From the NCBI RefSeq assembly GCF_029674545.1, contig NZ_CP121354.1, positions 5,713,001 through 5,777,000 on the forward strand: a DNA stretch of 64,000 nt, read 5' to 3'. Positions 38,947-47,740 of the stretch are shown piece after piece. Made by a program: the position numbers and the translations under genes. Origin of the DNA: Mesorhizobium sp. WSM4904. GTDB lineage: Bacteria; Pseudomonadota; Alphaproteobacteria; Rhizobiales; Rhizobiaceae. The notes below the pieces were generated by a model that was not told where the DNA came from, did no database searches, and worked only from the letters and a program-made list of their open reading frames with translations. Every line of letters begins with the position of its first letter. Position 1 is the first letter of the stretch.

Positions 38947-38961
38947 TTAAGGAGAACCGTC

Positions 38962-39351
38962 ATGGACAAGCGCGCCAACCCCGCCCCCGGCTTTCAACGC
39001 AATCCAGGCAAGGTGATAACGATCGAACCTTACCGCGGCACCGTCACGGTCAGCGCCGGCAACGCCGTCATTGCCAGGTCGACCCGGGCCAGGCTCTTGT
39101 CGGAACCGCCCTACCCTGCGGTTTTCTACATTCCCTTCGACGACATCGATTTCGGCAAGCTCGCCAGGACCGAGCATTCGACGCATTGCCCCTACAAGGG
39201 CGATGCGAGCTACTGGAGCGTCCTGCCGGCCGGCGAAAGCGGCAAGGACGCGATGTGGGCCTATGAGCAGCCTTTCGACGAAATGACCGAGATCCGCGAT
39301 CACGGCGCGTTCTATACGAGCAAGGTTGCGGTCGAGGCTAAGCCGGACTGA
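38962..39351 (+). CDS. DUF427 family protein
   Basis: 129-aa cytoplasmic protein with the DUF427 core: VSAGNAVIARSTRA, YIPFDDIDF, the highly conserved STHCPYKGDASYWSV, then AMWAYEQPFDEMTEI and HGAFYTSKV. The family is widespread in bacteria and of unknown function. AAGGAG precedes the ATG by eight bases. It follows a pair of palindromic repeats. Confidence 0.88.
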   Translation: MDKRANPAPGFQRNPGKVITIEPYRGTVTVSAGNAVIARSTRARLLSEPPYPAVFYIPFDDIDFGKLARTEHSTHCPYKGDASYWSVLPAGESGKDAMWAYEQPFDEMTEIRDHGAFYTSKVAVEAKPD

Positions 39352-39384
39352 GAGCTTCGAACCGGCGCGCCGAGGTGCGTTGAG

Positions 39385-39502
39385 ATTCAGGTCAGGCCGA
39401 GTCGAGAATGGCGGTTTCCGAGAACCGGAGCGGAGCGTACTTAAGTACGTGAGCACCGGAAGCGCAGGAAACCGCCCTTCGCAGACCGGCATCACCTGAA
39501 TA
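39385..39502. repeat. Long palindromic intergenic repeat with GTACTTAAGTAC centre
   Basis: Nested inverted arms: ATTCAGGT with ACCTGAAT at the ends, GGCGGTTTCC with GGAAACCGCC inside, and a perfect 12-bp palindrome GTACTTAAGTAC in the middle. It lies between the convergent ends of DUF427 and the deacetylase genes and probably forms a bidirectional stem-loop. This form looks like a dispersed rhizobial repeat; no second copy is in the window. Confidence 0.75.
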
Positions 39503-39514
39503 TCAGCGCACCGG

Positions 39515-40249
39515 TCAGTCCGTGGTGCCGTCGTTGCCCACACCCTCGGCATCGTCCAGCCGAACGAAGGTCATGCCTTTCTGCTTCAGGGTCAGCAGAC
39601 CCTGGACAACGCCCTCGCCCGCCGCATGGGTCGGCTGGTTGATGTGAGCGATGATGACGTCGCCGTCCTTGGCGGCGGCGATACGCCGGGCGGTTTGCTT
39701 GGCGCCGAGCAGCGAGCCGCCGTCACCGTTGACGGAGAAGCCGGCGATCTTGAAGCCCAGCTTGCGGATCATCGCGATCGCCGACGGGCTGTATTCGGCG
39801 GTGGCGCCGCGGAACCATTTCGGCGCCGGGCCGCCGGCGCTTGCGAGCGCGGCGGCGCCGGACTCGACTTCGGCCTGAACGGCATCAGGGCTGCCGGCGC
39901 TGCTGATGCCGTAGATCTTGCGCGGCGTATCGACCGCCGGGATGTGACGGCCGCCGTGATTTTCCAGTTCGAACAGGTCCGGATGCGCCCGCATAATCTC
40001 GACAGCGGCGGCGTTGTGCTTCAGCCAGATGCCGGTAACGAAAATGGTCGCGGGGATCCTGTTCTCGACCAGCGCCGAAAGAATGCGCGTATCGGTCTTC
40101 CCGCCACAGGCATCCAGCGTGAGGGCCACACGCCCGCCGCCGCCCCTCAGATGCAACGTCGGCTCGACCAGCGTCGCGGCATTGCCGGCCGAGGCCAGCG
40201 CGACCGACAGAGCGAGCGCGCAAAGCGATTTCCGAAGCAAATCCGTCAT
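39515..40249 (-). CDS. Polysaccharide deacetylase (NodB homology domain), secreted
   Basis: Carbohydrate esterase family 4-like protein, 244 aa, exported by an N-terminal signal peptide (RKSLCALALSVALASAGNAA). The NodB core starts with VALTLDACGG in place of the classical TFDDG, so the second Asp of the motif is replaced, as in a TLDAC subfamily; ELENHGGRHIP may supply the metal histidines, and AHINQP is the late conserved His motif. I prefer the ATG at 40249 because the signal peptide follows directly; 40267 is an alternative. Could deacetylate an envelope glycan; substrate unknown. Confidence 0.82.
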   Translation of the reverse strand: MTDLLRKSLCALALSVALASAGNAATLVEPTLHLRGGGGRVALTLDACGGKTDTRILSALVENRIPATIFVTGIWLKHNAAAVEIMRAHPDLFELENHGGRHIPAVDTPRKIYGISSAGSPDAVQAEVESGAAALASAGGPAPKWFRGATAEYSPSAIAMIRKLGFKIAGFSVNGDGGSLLGAKQTARRIAAAKDGDVIIAHINQPTHAAGEGVVQGLLTLKQKGMTFVRLDDAEGVGNDGTTD

Positions 40250-40371
40250 TCTTTCCAAGCCCAGCATGCCCAGCCGTTCAACCGCAAGATGGCGTCAACA
40301 AGACCCGCATCTAGGCGAAAATCGGGACGGTTCGTATCCGAAAAGCAACCGCGCAACAATTTGCGTGATCG

Positions 40372-41475
40372 TCAGACCGCCTGCTCCAGCGAAACCTCGG
40401 TCCGCGCCAGAAGTTCGCGCACTGCCTCGACGACGGAAGCCACTTCCAGGCGCCAGACACAGCATGCCTTGCTCGGATCGGTCCGGCGGCACAGGTCGCC
40501 GCCGACGCAATCGCAAGGCATCGGCGGCCGCAACGAGATGCTGGGAACGCCGACAGGTCCCCACTGCGCCGGGTTGGTCAGGCCGAACAGGCCGACCACG
40601 GGAGTGCCGGCGGCAGCCGCCATATGCATCGGACCGCTCTCATTGCCGAGGAACAGCCTGGCCTCCTTGAGCAGCGCCAAAAGCGTTTCGAGCGAGAGCG
40701 CGCCGACCAGATTGACGACCGGTGCCTTCGCAGTCGCCACGAGCTTGTCCGTTGCCTCGTTTTCATCGGGACCGCCCACTAGAACGACGTCCAGGCCGGT
40801 TTCGGTCGATATCCGTTCGATCGCGGCGGCAAAGCGCTCGGGCTGCCAGCGGCGCCCGGGGAAGCTCGCTCCGGCATGCACCGCCACGAAGGCATTGGGC
40901 CGCAGGCGATATTTGCCCAGCAAAGCGAGGGCCAGCGTCGTTTCGAAAGGCAGCGGGCGGATCGCCGGCACCCTGACGCGCAGGTCCACACCAAGCGCCT
41001 CGAGCGGCGATAGATAACGGTAGAGATAATGCTGTTCGCCGAAGGCGTAGGGCTTCATCCTGACATTGGCGGGCTGGCGCTCATACCAGCGCATCGGCCG
41101 CTCGGTTGGGTAGTGCCCTATCCGGACCGGAGCGTTGACCACACCGGAAAGGATTCGCGAGGTTTTTGAGTCTGTTATGTCGATGGTCATGTCGAAGCGC
41201 TGTTGCCGCAACTCGCGCATCATCCGGAACAGCTCGCGCCCGCGCTGCAGCGGCGTGCCGCGCATATGGGCGCGGCGGAAGGTGATGACTTCGGACGCGA
41301 TGCCATGCGCGGTGAGGAAGCCGCCGAAACGAGCGTCGCAAAGAAAGACGATCCTGGCGCCCGGATATTCCAGTTGCAGATTCTTCGCCAATGCCGAGGC
41401 AAGCACGACGTCGCCGACAAACTTGGTCTGCAGGACCAGGATCGACCGGAAGGAGGTGGGCGAAATCTGCAACAT
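40372..41475 (-). CDS. Family 9 glycosyltransferase (heptosyltransferase-like)
   Basis: GT-B glycosyltransferase of the LPS-core heptosyltransferase family, 367 aa, cytoplasmic face. ILVLQTKFVGDVVLASALAKNL at the N-terminus and AVHAGASFPGRRWQPERFAAAI, VLVGGPDE, FLGNESGPMHMAAAAGTPVVGLFG at the C-terminus are the hallmark blocks. A C-terminal extension with five cysteines (PCDCVGGDLCRRTDPSKACCVW) resembles the zinc-like tail seen in some GT9 proteins. Likely acts on LPS core or a related glycolipid. Confidence 0.88.
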   Translation of the reverse strand: MLQISPTSFRSILVLQTKFVGDVVLASALAKNLQLEYPGARIVFLCDARFGGFLTAHGIASEVITFRRAHMRGTPLQRGRELFRMMRELRQQRFDMTIDITDSKTSRILSGVVNAPVRIGHYPTERPMRWYERQPANVRMKPYAFGEQHYLYRYLSPLEALGVDLRVRVPAIRPLPFETTLALALLGKYRLRPNAFVAVHAGASFPGRRWQPERFAAAIERISTETGLDVVLVGGPDENEATDKLVATAKAPVVNLVGALSLETLLALLKEARLFLGNESGPMHMAAAAGTPVVGLFGLTNPAQWGPVGVPSISLRPPMPCDCVGGDLCRRTDPSKACCVWRLEVASVVEAVRELLARTEVSLEQAV

Positions 41476-41588
41476 CTGTTTCTCGCACCGAGGAATTCGG
41501 AATCAGAAACTGCTCTGAGACGATGTCGAGATTCGGAACCATAACACGCACGTTCGCGTGAGTTTCCATACAAAATCGTAAGGTGCCG

Positions 41589-41607
41589 GCGCGCCTGTCA
41601 GGCGCGC
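41589..41607 (-). terminator. Hairpin at the ppdK stop codon
   Basis: GCGCGCC / GGCGCGC stem with a five-base loop spans the ppdK stop on the minus strand, followed some bases later by a T-rich stretch. Probable intrinsic terminator or 3'-end stabiliser. Confidence 0.45.
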
Positions 41608-44282
41608 TTTGCCTTGCTCTTCGCGGCTTCCACGGCGGCCTGCGCGGCGGCCAGCCGCGCGATCGGCACGCGGTAGGGGGAGCACGACACGTAGTCGAGG
41701 CCGACCTCTTCGCAAAAGCGGATGGAGGCTGGATCGCCGCCATGCTCGCCGCAGATGCCGAGCTTGATCTTTGGCCGCGTCGCCTTGCCCTTTTCCGCCG
41801 CGATCCGAACCAGCTCGCCGACACCGTCGACGTCGAGCGATACGAACGGATCCTGCTCGATGATGCCCTTCTGCCGGTAAGTCTCGAGGAAGGAGGCCGC
41901 GTCGTCGCGCGAGATGCCGAAAGTCGTCTGCGTCAGGTCGTTGGTGCCGAAGGAGAAGAATTCGGCCGCTTCGGCTATCACATGGGCGCGGATCGCCGCG
42001 CGCGGCAATTCGATCATGGTGCCGGTGAGATAATCGATCTTCGTGCCTGTCTCCTGCATGACGCTCTTGGCCACCGCATCGATGCGTGCCTTGACGTATT
42101 CCAGCTCCTTCACCAGGCCGACCAGCGGCACCATGATTTCGGGCACCACCAGAGCGCCGGCCTTGCGGCCTGCCTCGACCGCCGCCTCGAAGATGGCGCG
42201 CGCCTGCATCTCGGCGATCTCCGGATAGGAGACGGCGAGCCGGCAGCCGCGATGCCCGAGCATCGGATTGAACTCATGCAGCGCCTCGGTGCGCTGCCTG
42301 AGCTTGTCTGCCGATACGTTCATCGCTGCCGCGACCTCGGCGAGCTCGGTTTCGGTCTTGGGCAGGAATTCGTGCAGCGGCGGGTCGAGCAGGCGGATCG
42401 TCACCGGCAGGCCGGCCATGATCTCGAACAGCTCGAGGAAGTCCGAACGCTGCATCGGCAGGAGCTTGTCGAGCGCCGAGCGCCTGTCCTTCTCGGTGTC
42501 GGCGAGGATCATCTCGCGCATGGCGACGATGCGGTCGCCGTCGAAGAACATGTGCTCCGTGCGGCAAAGGCCGATGCCTTCGGCGCCGAAGGAGCGCGCC
42601 ATGCGCGCATCGAGCGGCGTTTCGGCATTGGTGCGCACCTTCATGCGGCGCGCGGCATCCGCCCACTCCATGATGGCGGCGAAATCGCCGGAAAGCTCGG
42701 GCTGCAGCATGGCGGCCGCGCCCTTCAGCACCTGGCCGTTACCGCCGTCGATGGTGATGATATCGCCCTTGCGGAAGGTCTGGCCCATCGAGATCAGCGT
42801 GCCGGCCTTGTAGTCGACGCGCAGCGAGCCGGCGCCCGACACGCAGGGCTTGCCCATGCCGCGCGCCACCACCGCGGCATGGCTGGTCATGCCGCCGCGC
42901 GTGGTGAGGATGCCTTCGGCGGCATGCATGCCGTGGATGTCCTCGGGGCTGGTTTCGATGCGCACGAGGATCGCCTTGCGACCTTGTGCCTTGGCGTCCT
43001 CGGCATCGCCGGACGAAAAGACGATCTCGCCGGTGGCGGCGCCCGGCGAGGCCGGCAGGCCCATGCCTATCACATCACGCGCGGCCTTCGGATCGATGGT
43101 CGGGTGCAGAAGCTGGTCGAGCGAGGCGGGATCGATGCGGGCGACCGCCTCCTCCTTCGTGATCAGCCCGTCCCTCGCCATCTCGACGGCAATCTTGAGC
43201 GCCGCCCTGGCGGTGCGCTTGCCGGAGCGGGTCTGCAGCATCCACAATTTGCCGCGCTCGATGGTGAATTCGAGGTCCTGCATATCGCGGTAGTGCTTCT
43301 CCAGCCGGTCGGAGATGTCGACGAAGGCCTGGAAGGCGTCCGGCATCAGCTTCTGCAGGGAAGGCTTGTCGGAGCCCGCGGCGATGCGCGCCGCCTCGGT
43401 GATGTTCTGCGGCGTGCGGATGCCGGCCACCACGTCCTCGCCCTGAGCATTGACCAGGAATTCGCCGTAGAGCTGCTTTTCGCCGGTCGAGGGATTGCGG
43501 GTGAAGGCGACGCCGGTGGCGGAGGTTTCGCCCATATTGCCGAACACCATGGCCTGGACGTTGACCGCTGTGCCCCAGCTTTCCGGGATGTCGTGCAGGC
43601 GCCGGTAGGTGATGGCGCGGTTGTTCATCCAGCTCGAAAACACCGCGCCGATGGCGCCCCAGAGCTGCTCGCGGGGGTCCTGCGGGAACGGCTTGCCGAG
43701 CTCCTCCTCGACCTTGGCCTTGTAGAGCGCGATCACGCCTTGCCATTCGATGGCCGAAAGCTCGGTGTCGAGTTCATGGCCGAGGCTCGCCTTCTGGTCC
43801 TCGAGGATTTCCTCGAAAACCTCGTGGTCGAGGCCCATGACGACGTCGGAATACATCTGGATGAAGCGGCGATAGCTGTCATAAGCAAAGCGCGCATCGC
43901 CGGAATCGGCGGCTAGAGCCTCAACCGTCTCGTCGTTGAGGCCGAGATTGAGCACGGTATCCATCATTCCGGGCATCGAGGCGCGGGCGCCGGAGCGGAC
44001 CGAGACCAGGAGCAGCTTCGACGGGTCGCCGAAACGGCGGCCGGTGAGCCTGCCGATATGGTCGAGCGCCGCAAGGACATCCGCTTCGAGCGCCGCCGGA
44101 TAGGTGCGGCCGTTGGCGTAGTAGGCGTTGCAGACATCGGTGGTGATGGTGAAGCCCGGCGGCACCGGCAGGCCGAGGCTGCACATCTCGGCCAGATTGG
44201 CGCCTTTGCCGCCGAGAAGATTGCGGTCGCCGGCACGGCCTTCCGCGGCGCCATCGCCGAAGGTGTAAACCCACTTGGTCAT
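41598..44282 (-). CDS. ppdK: Pyruvate, phosphate dikinase PpdK
   Basis: Interconverts pyruvate + ATP + Pi and PEP + AMP + PPi; 894 aa, cytoplasmic. N-terminal ATP-grasp domain begins KWVYTFGDG and has LLGGKGANLAEM. The phosphohistidine domain has TTRGGMTSHAAVVARGMGKP with His468. The C-terminal TIM-barrel PEP site has GIGLCRTEHMFF, FSFGTNDLTQTTFG and CGEHGGDP. The ATG at 44282 is preceded by TGGAGGG; upstream in-frame residues do not match the family. Monocistronic. Confidence 0.97.
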   Translation of the reverse strand: MTKWVYTFGDGAAEGRAGDRNLLGGKGANLAEMCSLGLPVPPGFTITTDVCNAYYANGRTYPAALEADVLAALDHIGRLTGRRFGDPSKLLLVSVRSGARASMPGMMDTVLNLGLNDETVEALAADSGDARFAYDSYRRFIQMYSDVVMGLDHEVFEEILEDQKASLGHELDTELSAIEWQGVIALYKAKVEEELGKPFPQDPREQLWGAIGAVFSSWMNNRAITYRRLHDIPESWGTAVNVQAMVFGNMGETSATGVAFTRNPSTGEKQLYGEFLVNAQGEDVVAGIRTPQNITEAARIAAGSDKPSLQKLMPDAFQAFVDISDRLEKHYRDMQDLEFTIERGKLWMLQTRSGKRTARAALKIAVEMARDGLITKEEAVARIDPASLDQLLHPTIDPKAARDVIGMGLPASPGAATGEIVFSSGDAEDAKAQGRKAILVRIETSPEDIHGMHAAEGILTTRGGMTSHAAVVARGMGKPCVSGAGSLRVDYKAGTLISMGQTFRKGDIITIDGGNGQVLKGAAAMLQPELSGDFAAIMEWADAARRMKVRTNAETPLDARMARSFGAEGIGLCRTEHMFFDGDRIVAMREMILADTEKDRRSALDKLLPMQRSDFLELFEIMAGLPVTIRLLDPPLHEFLPKTETELAEVAAAMNVSADKLRQRTEALHEFNPMLGHRGCRLAVSYPEIAEMQARAIFEAAVEAGRKAGALVVPEIMVPLVGLVKELEYVKARIDAVAKSVMQETGTKIDYLTGTMIELPRAAIRAHVIAEAAEFFSFGTNDLTQTTFGISRDDAASFLETYRQKGIIEQDPFVSLDVDGVGELVRIAAEKGKATRPKIKLGICGEHGGDPASIRFCEEVGLDYVSCSPYRVPIARLAAAQAAVEAAKSKAKRA

Positions 44283-44499
44283 GCATGCCCTCCAGGTCCT
44301 TGGAAGATGGACAACACCCGGACCAAGGCCCGGTTCCCCGCCCTTCCGATCCGAGCGATAGGATGCTGCAGTGCGAAAGGCAAGCGTCGGCAAAGCGAGC
44401 GCCGCCACTACAATCGATTAAGCAAAAGCTGCGTCAAAAAGACTTGCCGATATCGGCCACGCGATATAGAACATAACAAGAACGAAGTGGAGTAGCGTG

Positions 44500-44844
44500 A
44501 TGAAACTCAACGGAAAACTCGACTATCTGGAACTGCCGGCCACCGGCGGCACGCTGGACAGCGTCAAATCCTTCTACAGCGCGGCGTTTTCCTGGTCGTT
44601 CACCGACTACGGGCCAACCTACTCCGCTTTTGCCGAAGGGCTCGACGGCGGTTTCCAGGCCGATGCCGGCGAGGCGCCCGCCAGACCGCTGCCCGTGCTC
44701 TATTCCGAAAACCTTGAGGGCACACTCGAAGCGATCGAGAATGCCGGCGGCAGCATCGTCAAGCCGATCTTTTCCTTCCCCAGCGGCAGGCGGTTCCATT
44801 TCACCGACCCAGCCGGCAACGAACTGGCCGTGTGGGGCGAATAG
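44500..44844 (+). CDS. VOC (glyoxalase/bleomycin resistance) family protein
   Basis: 114-aa protein with the beta-alpha-beta-beta-beta VOC fold: LDYLELPATGG, VKSFYSAAFSWSFTDYGP, and the final GRRFHFTDPAGNELAVWGE. The start ATG at 44500 has GTGGAG upstream. A putative metalloenzyme or ligand-binding protein; substrate unknown. Confidence 0.88.
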   Translation: MKLNGKLDYLELPATGGTLDSVKSFYSAAFSWSFTDYGPTYSAFAEGLDGGFQADAGEAPARPLPVLYSENLEGTLEAIENAGGSIVKPIFSFPSGRRFHFTDPAGNELAVWGE

Positions 44845-45019
44845 CCCGCAGCTCCCGTCGTCGGATTTGATCTTTCCCCTTGGATTCCGCGGAAAAACGC
44901 GGCGGCAATCCGCCGACGCAAGCATGCGGCAAGATTACCTTGGATGTCGGCGGTCCAAGCATTGAGCTTTCCACCGGCTCGTCCTATAAGGCCGCGCGCA
45001 GCGGGCACCGCCCGGCTGC

Positions 45020-45094
45020 TGGGGCGTCGCCAAGTGGTAAGGCATCGGTTTTTGGTACCGACATTCCCAGGTTCGAATCCTGGCGCCCCAGCCA
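45020..45094 (+). tRNA. tRNA-Gln (anticodon TTG)
   Basis: 75-nt cloverleaf: acceptor TGGGGCG pairs with CGCCCCA, D arm GCCAAGTGGTAAGGC, anticodon arm TCGGT-TTTTGGT-ACCGA with anticodon TTG, T arm CCCAGGTTCGAATCCTGG, and an encoded CCA 3' end. The region to its right differs in content from that to its left (stress and low-oxygen genes), so its 3' end is a candidate integration site, though no direct repeat of it is visible downstream. Confidence 0.97.
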
Positions 45095-45244
45095 TCCCCC
45101 ACCGCGGCTTCGGCCGCGAGCCACTCGTCGCGCCGTGTAGCCACCGTCCACCAAGCGATAGCTACCGGTTGTGAAGCTCGCTTCGCCGCAAAGCAGAAAG
45201 CAAGCCGGAGCCGACACAATCGCCGGAGCGCCGCGTGCTGAGCC

Positions 45245-45258
45245 TTGACCCTGCTCAA
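45245..45258. promoter_or_regulatory. FNR/FixK-like box 1 (upstream of hsp20, distal)
   Basis: TTGACCCTGCTCAA matches the TTGA-N6-TCAA core of FNR/FixK sites. It lies 43 bp before a second, better site. Confidence 0.45.
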
Positions 45259-45287
45259 ATCCACAACCGGTTCTTCTTCGAGCTCGT

Positions 45288-45301
45288 TTGACACGGATCA
45301 A
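45288..45301. promoter_or_regulatory. FNR/FixK-like box 2 (upstream of hsp20)
   Basis: TTGACACGGATCAA differs by one base from TTGAT-N4-ATCAA. It is 235 bp from the hsp20 start, farther than the other boxes in the window, so a long leader RNA would be needed. Confidence 0.55.
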
Positions 45302-45536
45302 CGATGGCTGCTCGGACCAGTGCTTTGATGCCAAGCCTCGATAGGTCGTGCATGAACTGGCGATGCGGGCGCGACGATCCGCGCCAAACGCGGAAATCGC
45401 GAAGCAACGAACCGGTTCGGCGGGGACGCCTGTCGGGCGGGTCCGCTGGCCTCCAGCTCTGGCGCCTTTGGGGAAGCCTGAGGTGGAGAGCGGAGGCAGC
45501 GGCACTTGTCGATCAACTTGTCCGATGGAGAGAACC

Positions 45537-46076
45537 ATGGCTGAAGCCGCCACCAAACTGCCTGTGAAAACCGAGAAGAACGCGCCCGCCGCCAGGTCGG
45601 ATCACTGGACGGGGTCGTTCGAAAACCTGCGTCGCGAAATCGACCGGCTCTTCGATGATTTCCATCCTTTCGATTTTCGCCTGCCTTCCACCCGTTCGTT
45701 TTTCGGCCGCGAACTGCCCGCGCTGCAAAGCGTTGGGTGGACCGTCGCGCCGGCGATGGACCTGATCGAAAAGGCCCACGATTATGAAATCACGGCCGAA
45801 CTGCCGGGCATCGACGAAAAGAACGTCGAGATCAAGCTCGCCAACAACGTGCTGACGATCAAGGGCGAGAAGAAGGAAGAGAAGGAGGAAAAGGAGAAGG
45901 ACTACTACCTCTCGGAGCGCCGCTACGGCTCCTTCCAGCGGTCGTTCCAGTTGCCTGAGGGGGTCGACGCCGACAAGATAGACGCCAGCTTCGCCAAGGG
46001 TGTTCTGACCGTGAAGCTGCCCAAGACGGCCGAAGCCCAGAAGGCCGAGAAGAAGATCACCGTCAAGGCCGCATAG
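45537..46076 (+). CDS. Small heat-shock protein Hsp20 (alpha-crystallin family)
   Basis: ATP-independent holdase chaperone, 179 aa. The alpha-crystallin domain runs from about residue 72 (APAMDLIEKAHDYEITAELPGIDEKNVEI) through LTIKGEKKEE and RRYGSFQRSFQLPEGVD to the closing GVLTVKLPK. A Lys/Glu-rich segment (EKKEEKEEKEKDYY) lengthens the L57-type loop. Start ATG at 45537 with GGAGAG upstream. Two FNR-like boxes lie upstream, which suggests low-oxygen control as well as or instead of heat control. Confidence 0.95.
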   Translation: MAEAATKLPVKTEKNAPAARSDHWTGSFENLRREIDRLFDDFHPFDFRLPSTRSFFGRELPALQSVGWTVAPAMDLIEKAHDYEITAELPGIDEKNVEIKLANNVLTIKGEKKEEKEEKEKDYYLSERRYGSFQRSFQLPEGVDADKIDASFAKGVLTVKLPKTAEAQKAEKKITVKAA

Positions 46077-46152
46077 CGGCACAAATGACCGCTTCCTCAG
46101 TGCGCCGAGGCGGTGCACTGAGGAAGAAACCTTCCTGAGGGCACTGGCTCGC

Positions 46153-46346
46153 TTACACCGCTGGATCGTCTGCCTTGGAAGAAGCAGCCGGCTTCTGGGC
46201 TGTCTCCGCCTGGCGTTCCGCGATCTCGAGCTTCTGCTTCTCGCCCGCAAGCAAATCCTGAATCATGCGCCGCTTTTCCGGGTCGGTTTCCCGGCGAGCA
46301 AGTCTTCAAAATAGGCGATGTTGGCCCGCGCAATGAACCGGTCCAC
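46153..46346 (-). pseudogene. Frameshifted small rhizobial gene remnant
   Basis: From GTG at 46346 (GAGGG upstream) the frame reads VDRFIARANIAYFEDLLA; the adjacent frame then continues as RETDPEKRRMIQDLLAGEKQ and runs to a stop at 46153. The two halves join into one amphipathic small protein of a type I associate with rhizobia if one base is added near 46290, so this looks like a single-base deletion (or a sequencing error) in a gene of about 64 codons. Function unknown. It is downstream of hsp20 on the opposite strand. Confidence 0.5.
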
Positions 46347-46508
46347 GACAGTCCCTCGATTGTCGACAAGACGCATTGCTTGGAGACTATCCCTAATGAC
46401 CTAGGTATCCCACCCATGCTTGTTCACATCTGCGGTAACCGGCACCAAACCGAGTTCGGGTGCCGGCGCCCCCGAAGCACCTCCCTCGCAACGCCAGTCG
46501 GCGTCAAA

Positions 46509-46522
46509 TTGACCTAACGCAA
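46509..46522. promoter_or_regulatory. FNR/FixK-like box 3 (upstream of DUF2267 gene)
   Basis: TTGACCTAACGCAA has one mismatch in the TTGA-N6-TCAA core. It ends 51 bp before the DUF2267 start, the same spacing as the strong boxes in this region. Confidence 0.45.
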
Positions 46523-46573
46523 TGCGCGCGGGTCTGAATGGCGGAGAAAGGAACAGGTTGGAGGATCACGACG

Positions 46574-47002
46574 ATGACACACTCCGTCTCGCACACGTCC
46601 ATCACACATGCTGCCGAGCAGGCACAGCAATGGGTGAACGAACTCGCCAAGGATTTGGACTGGAACGAGCAGAGCGCGTTCCGCCTGTTGAAGTCGGTGC
46701 TGCACGCTTTGCGCGATTGGCTCTCGCCGGAGGAAATGGCCGACCTGTCGGCCCAGTTGCCAACGCTGATCAGAGGTATCTACTTCGAAGGGTGGAATCC
46801 GGCCGAGCCGACATGGGAAAGGAAGAAGCGCGACTTCGTGATCTGCGTACGCGACAGTTTCGGCTACGAGCCGATGATCGACGTCGACAACGCAATCAGA
46901 GCGGTGTTCAGGCTCCTCGATCGTCACATCTCGCATGGCGAGATCGTCCAAGTCCGCAATTCGATGAAGAAATCGCTCCGTGAATTGTGGCCGGAGGGAT
47001 GA
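46574..47002 (+). CDS. DUF2267 family protein
   Basis: 142-aa protein with the DUF2267 core: AQQWVNELAKDLDWNEQSAFRLLKSVLHALRDWLSPEEMADLSAQLPTLIRGIYFEGW. The family is alpha-helical and of unknown function, often found beside phosphoribosyltransferases, Usp and Hsp20 genes in low-oxygen islands, as here. The ATG at 46574 has GGAGGATC upstream. A 3-bp gap separates it from the next gene. Confidence 0.88.
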   Translation: MTHSVSHTSITHAAEQAQQWVNELAKDLDWNEQSAFRLLKSVLHALRDWLSPEEMADLSAQLPTLIRGIYFEGWNPAEPTWERKKRDFVICVRDSFGYEPMIDVDNAIRAVFRLLDRHISHGEIVQVRNSMKKSLRELWPEG

Positions 47003-47005
47003 TCG

Positions 47006-47731
47006 ATGTTTCGCGATCGCCATGAGGCTGGACAGAGACTCGCGCTCGAGCTCGCCAAACTGACCCTGCAGGATCCGGTCGTCCTGGCATTGCCGCGAGG
47101 CGGCGTTCCCGTCGCCGCGGAAGTGGCCAAGGCTCTCAAGGCGCCGCTGGATTTGATCCTCGTCCGCAAGGTCGGGGCCCCAGGCAATCCGGAACTGGCC
47201 GTTGCCGCCATCGTGGACGGAGATCCTCCGGACGTCGTTCTCAACCGGGAAATCGTGGAAACCTATGGCCTGCGCGACGACGCGCTGCGTGTCCTGATCG
47301 CAGGGGAGCGTCCGGAGCTGGAGCGCCGTCGCACGACATATCGCGGCGAGCTCGCGCCCTTGTCGGTTGCCGGCAAAACGGTGATTATCGTCGACGACGG
47401 GGCTGCCACCGGGACGACGATGAAGGTCGCCATCCGTGCGATGAAGCGACGCTCGCCGCGTAAGATCGTTGTCGCGCTTCCGGTCGCGCCGGCGGAAACT
47501 GTGACCGATCTTGCCCAAGAAGCCGATTTGGTCATCTGTCTCAGCCAGCCGGCCCGCTTCCCTGCACTCAGCTATTACTACGTCAACTTCCCGCAGCTCT
47601 CCGATGGCGAGGTTCTCGACATCATGGATGAGGTTGCCCGGGCACGGGCCGGCAGCCGCGGCAACGCCAGAAGACGGCCGGCCGCGCATGCCGCAAACAA
47701 ATCACGGCAGAAAGCTCGCGCCAAAGAATAG
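47006..47731 (+). CDS. Phosphoribosyltransferase family protein
   Basis: 241-aa protein with a type I PRTase fold. The PRPP-binding motif VIIVDDGAATGTTM is near residue 126; N-terminal VVLALPRGGVPVAAEVAKAL and LILVRKVGAPGNPELAVAAI are typical of the COG1926 group. The C-terminus is a basic, Arg/Lys/Ala-rich tail (from about residue 218) suggestive of RNA or polyanion contact. The base substrate is unknown. In an apparent operon with DUF2267 and the FMN-binding protein (9-bp gap). Confidence 0.88.
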   Translation: MFRDRHEAGQRLALELAKLTLQDPVVLALPRGGVPVAAEVAKALKAPLDLILVRKVGAPGNPELAVAAIVDGDPPDVVLNREIVETYGLRDDALRVLIAGERPELERRRTTYRGELAPLSVAGKTVIIVDDGAATGTTMKVAIRAMKRRSPRKIVVALPVAPAETVTDLAQEADLVICLSQPARFPALSYYYVNFPQLSDGEVLDIMDEVARARAGSRGNARRRPAAHAANKSRQKARAKE

Positions 47732-47740
47732 GAGTTCCAG

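Larger units (their letters stand above)
45095..45536. other. 442-bp intergenic region upstream of hsp20
   Basis: No convincing gene. It holds two FNR/FixK-like palindromes (45245-45258 and 45288-45301) and a ten-base inverted pair, ACCGGTTGTG near 45165 and CACAACCGGT near 45262. Frames across it on both strands give arginine/proline-rich shadow translations only. No ROSE-type RNA thermometer is evident before the hsp20 start. Confidence 0.5.

Noticed and set aside
41583..43916. A 777-codon plus-strand open frame opposite ppdK
   Set aside because: Antisense shadow of ppdK; no motif, no ribosome site.
45505..45521. ATCAA half-site just upstream of the hsp20 start
   Set aside because: Only one half-site matches and it is too close to the start codon for activation.
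44984..45556. 190-codon minus-strand frame across the tRNA-Gln gene
   Set aside because: It covers a tRNA and a regulatory region and shows no protein-like pattern.
45304..45567. 87-codon frame between the FNR-like boxes and hsp20
   Set aside because: Arg/Pro/Trp-rich shadow composition, overlaps the hsp20 start in another frame and has no ribosome site.
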